From Gemmatimonadales bacterium UBA4456 (GTDB taxonomy: Bacteria; Gemmatimonadota; Gemmatimonadetes; Longimicrobiales; Gaopeijiaceae): a stretch of DNA of 17,589 bases. How positions within the stretch are numbered: position 1 is the first letter of the stretch; the number at the start of each line of letters is the position of its first letter. The position numbers were made by a program, and so were the translations under genes. This document shows, piece after piece, positions 14,648 to 17,589 of the stretch. The notes under the pieces are model-generated. The model had not been told where the DNA came from. It was given only the letters and a program-made list of their open reading frames with translations, and did not search any database. The stretch lies in the NCBI GenBank assembly GCA_002390225.1, contig DGOW01000066.1:1555-19143 (forward strand), read 5' to 3'.

Positions 14648-15327
14648 TGACCCGGACTTGCCGCTCCATTGTCATCGTGGTCGCAGCCCTCGCGCTGGCA
14701 ACGTCCGGGGCGCGGGCTCAGGACATCGCAGACATCGATTACGAACACCTCTCCTTCCGCGGTGTGGCGTTCGAGTACGGCTATTTATGGCCGGATCGCG
14801 TGAAGAATACCTCGTCGTACGGCGTGCGCTTCGACCTGGGATACGCCGGCCCCGGCCTTAGGGTGGTGCCTTCGATCATGTACTGGAGCTCGCCGCTGAA
14901 TGAAGGGGAGATCGTCGAGTTCCAGAACCGGGTCGAGGACCTGGTCGTGGAGCAGAACGGCGGGGTCCGGCCGGAACTCGACCTCGGCGGGATCGACTAC
15001 ACCGATATCGCCTTCGGGCTGGACGTCCAGGTGGTGTGGGAGCTCCCGCTGGACGTGCTCACCTTCGGTGGGCTAGGTGTGAGCGCGCACGTGATGGACG
15101 GTGACGGCGCGGTCATCAATGGAACGTTCGTCGAAGATCTGCTCCATTCGGTGGAGCCAGGGTTCAATCTGCATGTCGGAACCGAGTATCCGATCACTGA
15201 AAACATGCGCTTGTACACAAGCGGGCGGTACGAGGTCATGCCGGACCTGCAGTATCTTCAGGTACGTGTCGGTTGGCAGTTCATGTGGGGCCCGAACGCA
15301 CCGGGTGAAGGACGAGGCAGCAACTAG
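14647..15327 (+). CDS. Exported probable outer-membrane beta-barrel protein
   Basis: I do not recognise a named family. The 226-residue product begins with a clear signal peptide (basic TRTCR, hydrophobic IVIVVAALALATSG, cleavage probably after ARA at Ala24). The mature part alternates polar and hydrophobic residues in short strands rich in Gly, Tyr and Trp, such as YGVRFDLGYAGPGLRVVPSI, FGLDVQVVWELP, and a final aromatic strand YLQVRVGWQFMW. This fits a small 8-strand barrel of the OmpA/OmpW-like size class. A soluble beta-sandwich is the alternative. ATG 14647 shares its A with the rimO TAA stop, so translation is probably coupled. It is the last intact gene of the long run. Function unknown. 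Confidence 0.72.
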   Translation: MTRTCRSIVIVVAALALATSGARAQDIADIDYEHLSFRGVAFEYGYLWPDRVKNTSSYGVRFDLGYAGPGLRVVPSIMYWSSPLNEGEIVEFQNRVEDLVVEQNGGVRPELDLGGIDYTDIAFGLDVQVVWELPLDVLTFGGLGVSAHVMDGDGAVINGTFVEDLLHSVEPGFNLHVGTEYPITENMRLYTSGRYEVMPDLQYLQVRVGWQFMWGPNAPGEGRGSN

Positions 15328-15331
15328 GAGC

Positions 15332-15349
15332 GGCGGCTTCCAAGCCGCC
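15332..15349 (+). terminator. Inverted repeat after the outer-membrane protein gene
   Basis: GGCGGCTT (15332-15339) and AAGCCGCC (15342-15349) are perfect reverse complements; as RNA the likely form is a 6-bp GC stem with loop TTCCAA. It begins four bases after the stop. There is no T-tract downstream, so it is only a weak candidate for the 3' end of the long gene run. Confidence 0.4.
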
Positions 15350-15368
15350 AGGATCGTGAGGCAACCGG

Positions 15369-15584
15369 ATGAGTGAGAGGTCACCGATCCGAGTCGGCAT
15401 CATTGGCGTAGGTGCGATCAGCCAGGTCGTCCACCTTCCCATTCTCACCGAACGACCGGACGTCGACGTGGTCGCGATTGCTGACGCGGACGTGCACAAA
15501 GCCGAAGCTCTCTCCAGGCGCTTCAATGTCCCGGTGGTGATGGACTCGAACGACCTTCTTCAGTTCGACGAGGTCGACGCTTAG
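15369..15584 (+). pseudogene. Truncated Gfo/Idh/MocA-type oxidoreductase, N-terminal Rossmann part only
   Basis: The 71 residues from ATG 15369 read as the start of a Gfo/Idh/MocA oxidoreductase: RVGIIGVGAISQVVHLPIL with the GxGxxx dinucleotide loop, then the strand VDVVAIADADVHKAEALSRRF ending the first cofactor motif, and VPVVMDSNDLLQFDEVDA, after which intact members continue into a strand ending in TP. Here a TAG follows DEVDA at 15582-15584. Family members are usually over 300 residues and carry a catalytic Lys and a C-terminal substrate domain, all missing. One frame over, 15583-15600 reads SIDCTA, which may be a frameshifted remnant of the next strand; homology then ends within about 30 bases and the rpmE leader begins. 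A good ribosome site (GTGAGG, 15356-15361) remains. Most likely a decaying fragment left by a deletion; an assembly error is possible. Confidence 0.75.
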
Positions 15585-15673
15585 CATCGATTGCACCGCC
15601 CGCTCACTGGACCCCCGTGGGCCCCTGGTTTAGTTTTTCCTGCTCTACCCCGACCGAACCGCTGGAGCAGGAT

Positions 15674-15880
15674 ATGAAGCAGGGGATTCATCCCGAGTAC
15701 ATGGCGTCGACAGTTGCGTGCGCATGTGGGAGCCGCTTCGAGACGATGGCGACCCAAGAGGAGGTCCACGTGGAGATCTGCTCCGTGTGCCACCCGTTCT
15801 ACACGGGCAAGCAGCGTCTGGTGGACACCGCCGGGCGTGTCGATCGCTTCAAGAAGAAGTACCAGCAGAACGCCCAGTAA
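15674..15880 (+). CDS. rpmE: 50S ribosomal protein L31, zinc-binding type
   Basis: A 68-residue L31 with the conserved start MKQGIHPEY and the CHPFYTGKQRLVDTAGRVDRF core. Four cysteines, Cys16 and Cys18 (CACG) and Cys36 and Cys39 (CSVC), mark the zinc-containing form, which in other bacteria is exchanged for a cysteine-free paralogue under zinc limitation. L31 bridges the large and small subunits at the central protuberance. ATG 15674 is chosen over upstream GTG 15617 because the product then matches the family start and GGAG lies at 15664-15667. The leader between the oxidoreductase remnant and rpmE contains a T-rich stretch (about 15628-15639) but no promoter I can call. prfA follows, the widespread rpmE-prfA-prmC order. 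Confidence 0.95.
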   Translation: MKQGIHPEYMASTVACACGSRFETMATQEEVHVEICSVCHPFYTGKQRLVDTAGRVDRFKKKYQQNAQ

Positions 15881-15891
15881 CAGGTCTGGCT

Positions 15892-15917
15892 CTGGGCGCA
15901 TCGACATGTGCGCCCGG
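15892..15917 (+). terminator. Hairpin between rpmE and prfA
   Basis: GGGCGCA (15894-15900) pairs with TGCGCCC (15909-15915) around an eight-base loop; a T-G and a C-G pair extend the stem to nine. Only CCCTTCGATTG follows, so it is at best a partial terminator or attenuator. It leaves 11 bases before the prfA ATG at 15929 and covers the alternative GTG 15908. Confidence 0.5.
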
Positions 15918-15928
15918 CCCTTCGATTG

Positions 15929-17026
15929 ATGAAGGTCCCCACCCTTGACCCGCGGATCGACGATCGCCTTTCCGAGGCGGAGCGTCGCTTCAAGGGAGTT
16001 GAGGAGGCACTCGCCAGCCCGGAGGTTCTCTCGAGTCCGGACCAGCTTCGGCAGCTCGGGCAGGAGCGATCCTGGCTTGACCCTGTCGTCCGTACCGGTC
16101 GTGAGCTGCGTGATGCGTTGGAGGAATGCGCGGGTGCGATCGAGCTGATCGAGCTATCTGACGATCGGGAAATGACAGAGCTCGCCCAGGAAGAAGCTGC
16201 GCTGCTCCAGGACCGAATCGAGGAGCTCTCGAAAAAGGTCAAGGAGCTTCTCATTCCGCCGGATCCGCTGGGTGATCGACCAGCCGTCGTCGAAATTCGT
16301 GCAGGGACCGGTGGGGACGAGGCAGGACTGTTCGCTGCAGATCTCATGCGGATGTACCGCCTGTACGCCGAGCGGACCGGATGGTCGATCGAGCTGATCA
16401 ACCTTTCAGAGGGCATTCCTGGCGCCATCAAGGAGGCTGTATTCCTGGTGCGCGGAAAAGGCGTGTACGCACGCCTCCGGTGGGAGTCGGGTGTGCATCG
16501 TGTGCAGCGTGTGCCCGCGACCGAGAGTCAGGGTCGCATTCATACATCTGCAGCGACCGTGGCCGTGCTGCCGGAAGCCGAAGATGTCGACGTGGACATC
16601 GACGCGAACGATCTGCGCATCGACACCTTCCGCTCGTCTGGACCGGGTGGGCAGTCGGTGAATACAACCGACTCAGCCATCCGGATCACGCACCTCCCGA
16701 CGGGCCTGGTCGTCTCGTGCCAGGACGAGAAGTCCCAGCACAAAAATAAGGCCAAGGCGCTCAAGGTGCTTCGAAGTCGACTTCTCGATCTGAGGATCGC
16801 AGAGTCGGAGGCTGAGCGTTCGCGCGAGCGGAAGACTCAGATAGGTACAGGCGATCGTTCGGCAAAAATCCGGACCTACAACTTTCCGCAGAACCGCGTC
16901 ACGGATCATCGGATCGGGCTCACACTCCATCGCCTCGGGGAGATTCTGGGCGGCGATCTTGATGAAGTGACCGCGGCCCTGCGGCTTGCTGAACAGGAAG
17001 AGCGGATGGAGGCACACGACGCATGA
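15929..17026 (+). CDS. prfA: Peptide chain release factor 1
   Basis: RF1 recognises UAA and UAG and triggers peptide release. It has 365 residues from ATG 15929, close to the usual 360. Domain 1 is helical (1-105). AGTGGDEA (125-132) opens domain 2. The stop-codon reading tripeptide is PAT (196-198) within RVPATESQGRIHTSA, which identifies RF1 rather than RF2 (SPF). The catalytic GGQ is at 240-242 in SSGPGGQSVNTTDSA. The C-terminal NFPQNRVTDHRIG motif is intact. The start is less certain than the identity: no Shine-Dalgarno sequence precedes ATG 15929, and GTG 15908 would add seven residues but lies in a hairpin. Its stop overlaps the start of prmC, its modifying enzyme. Confidence 0.96.
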   Translation: MKVPTLDPRIDDRLSEAERRFKGVEEALASPEVLSSPDQLRQLGQERSWLDPVVRTGRELRDALEECAGAIELIELSDDREMTELAQEEAALLQDRIEELSKKVKELLIPPDPLGDRPAVVEIRAGTGGDEAGLFAADLMRMYRLYAERTGWSIELINLSEGIPGAIKEAVFLVRGKGVYARLRWESGVHRVQRVPATESQGRIHTSAATVAVLPEAEDVDVDIDANDLRIDTFRSSGPGGQSVNTTDSAIRITHLPTGLVVSCQDEKSQHKNKAKALKVLRSRLLDLRIAESEAERSRERKTQIGTGDRSAKIRTYNFPQNRVTDHRIGLTLHRLGEILGGDLDEVTAALRLAEQEERMEAHDA

Positions 17027-17589
17027 CGGGCCCGAATCGTTCTTCCGGCGCCGCTATCGTCTCCGGGGCTTCCGCAGATCAGTGGTCGGACTCGGACCCA
17101 TGGACTGTACTTCGGCTCATCCTCTGGAGCGCGGACTACCTGACGAACAAGGGTGTGTTCTCAGGGCGGCTCGATGCAGAGCATCTTCTGGCGCATGTTC
17201 TGGGCGTAAATCGCCTGCAGCTGTATCTAGAGTTCGAACGACCGCTCGCCGCGAAGGAGCTCGATACGTTCCGTCCGATGTTGCGACGTCGCGCCGCGCG
17301 TGAGCCTCTGCAGTACGTGATCGGGCAGCAGCCGTTCCGGGAGCTCGTGCTGACGGTCGCACCCGAGGTGCTCATTCCTCGTCCCGAAACGGAACAGCTC
17401 GTCGACGTGATTCTCGAGTGGCTGAAGGCCGAAGATATCCAGCAGCCGACGGTACTTGATATCGGGACCGGCACCGGGGCGATCGCCTTGTCACTGGCCG
17501 CTGAGGCGGAGGCCAGAGTAACCGCGACCGACGTGTCGGCCGCTGCACTGGGTATCGCCGGGAGCAATCGGTTTGCGGCAGGTCTCGTC
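17023..17589 (+). CDS. prmC: Release factor glutamine methyltransferase PrmC, 5' part
   Basis: The gene starts at ATG 17023 inside the prfA stop (ATGA) and runs off the window end; 189 residues are visible. PrmC methylates the glutamine of the release factor GGQ loop using S-adenosylmethionine. The helical N-terminal domain includes AEHLLAHVLGVNRLQLYLE (52-70) and the release-factor-binding region REPLQYVIGQQPFREL (93-108), then VLIPRPETEQLVD (116-128). The SAM-binding motif I is VLDIGTGTGAIALSLA (144-159), followed by an acidic strand end TATDVS (167-172). The catalytic NPPY motif would lie beyond the window. About 25 residues precede the usual family start, a modest Ser/Ala-rich extension. 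Adjacency to prfA agrees with the role. Confidence 0.93.
   Translation, partial: MTGPNRSSGAAIVSGASADQWSDSDPWTVLRLILWSADYLTNKGVFSGRLDAEHLLAHVLGVNRLQLYLEFERPLAAKELDTFRPMLRRRAAREPLQYVIGQQPFRELVLTVAPEVLIPRPETEQLVDVILEWLKAEDIQQPTVLDIGTGTGAIALSLAAEAEARVTATDVSAAALGIAGSNRFAAGLV

Noticed and set aside
15590..15640. A possible promoter or terminator before rpmE, including the C/G-rich run and T-rich stretch
   Set aside because: No hexamer pair has acceptable spacing, and the C/G run forms only an imperfect short stem.

Overview
This is a GC-rich bacterial chromosome segment, almost entirely coding, with genes packed head to tail and joined by several 4-base ATGA overlaps. A Gram-negative (diderm) host is indicated by LolA, a signal-peptide-bearing protein with beta-barrel features and a membrane-anchored PpiD-like chaperone. 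The gene content and style (two acidic TPR proteins, a DUF4321 membrane protein beside tatA, and the aroQ-efp-accB-accC-comB-ftsK-lolA-rimO order) most resemble Gemmatimonadota. That placement is an inference from family knowledge, not from a marker phylogeny.

Left block (1-2791, + strand): the 3' part of an acidic TPR protein, a long-chain polyprenyl diphosphate synthase, a small DUF4321 membrane protein and tatA. It ends at a nearly perfect 20-bp hairpin (2827-2869) that separates it from the only minus-strand gene, a ppiD-like peptidyl-prolyl isomerase (2922-4754). A short divergent promoter region (4755-5048) follows, with one good sigma70-type promoter on each strand.

Main block (5049-15327, + strand): a second TPR protein, aroQ (shikimate pathway), efp (translation of proline stretches), accB and accC (biotin carboxyl carrier and biotin carboxylase for malonyl-CoA synthesis), comB (2-phosphosulfolactate phosphatase family), ftsK (chromosome translocase), lolA (lipoprotein carrier), rimO (S12 methylthiotransferase) and an exported probable outer-membrane protein. 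Spacing suggests one long transcription unit fed from the promoter near 4969-4998, although internal promoters cannot be excluded.

Right block (15369-17589, + strand): a broken Gfo/Idh/MocA oxidoreductase remnant, then the conserved rpmE-prfA-prmC set (ribosomal protein L31, release factor 1 and the methyltransferase that modifies its GGQ loop). prmC runs off the window end.

No mobile element, CRISPR array, tRNA or rRNA was seen, and I found no convincing undescribed multi-gene system. The best leads are: the truncated oxidoreductase gene; a 16-residue duplicated motif in the second TPR protein whose codons have diverged synonymously while the peptide stayed almost unchanged; a similar D-(F/L)-G motif in the first TPR protein; and a comB homologue coupled to the fatty-acid genes with no coenzyme M pathway genes nearby.
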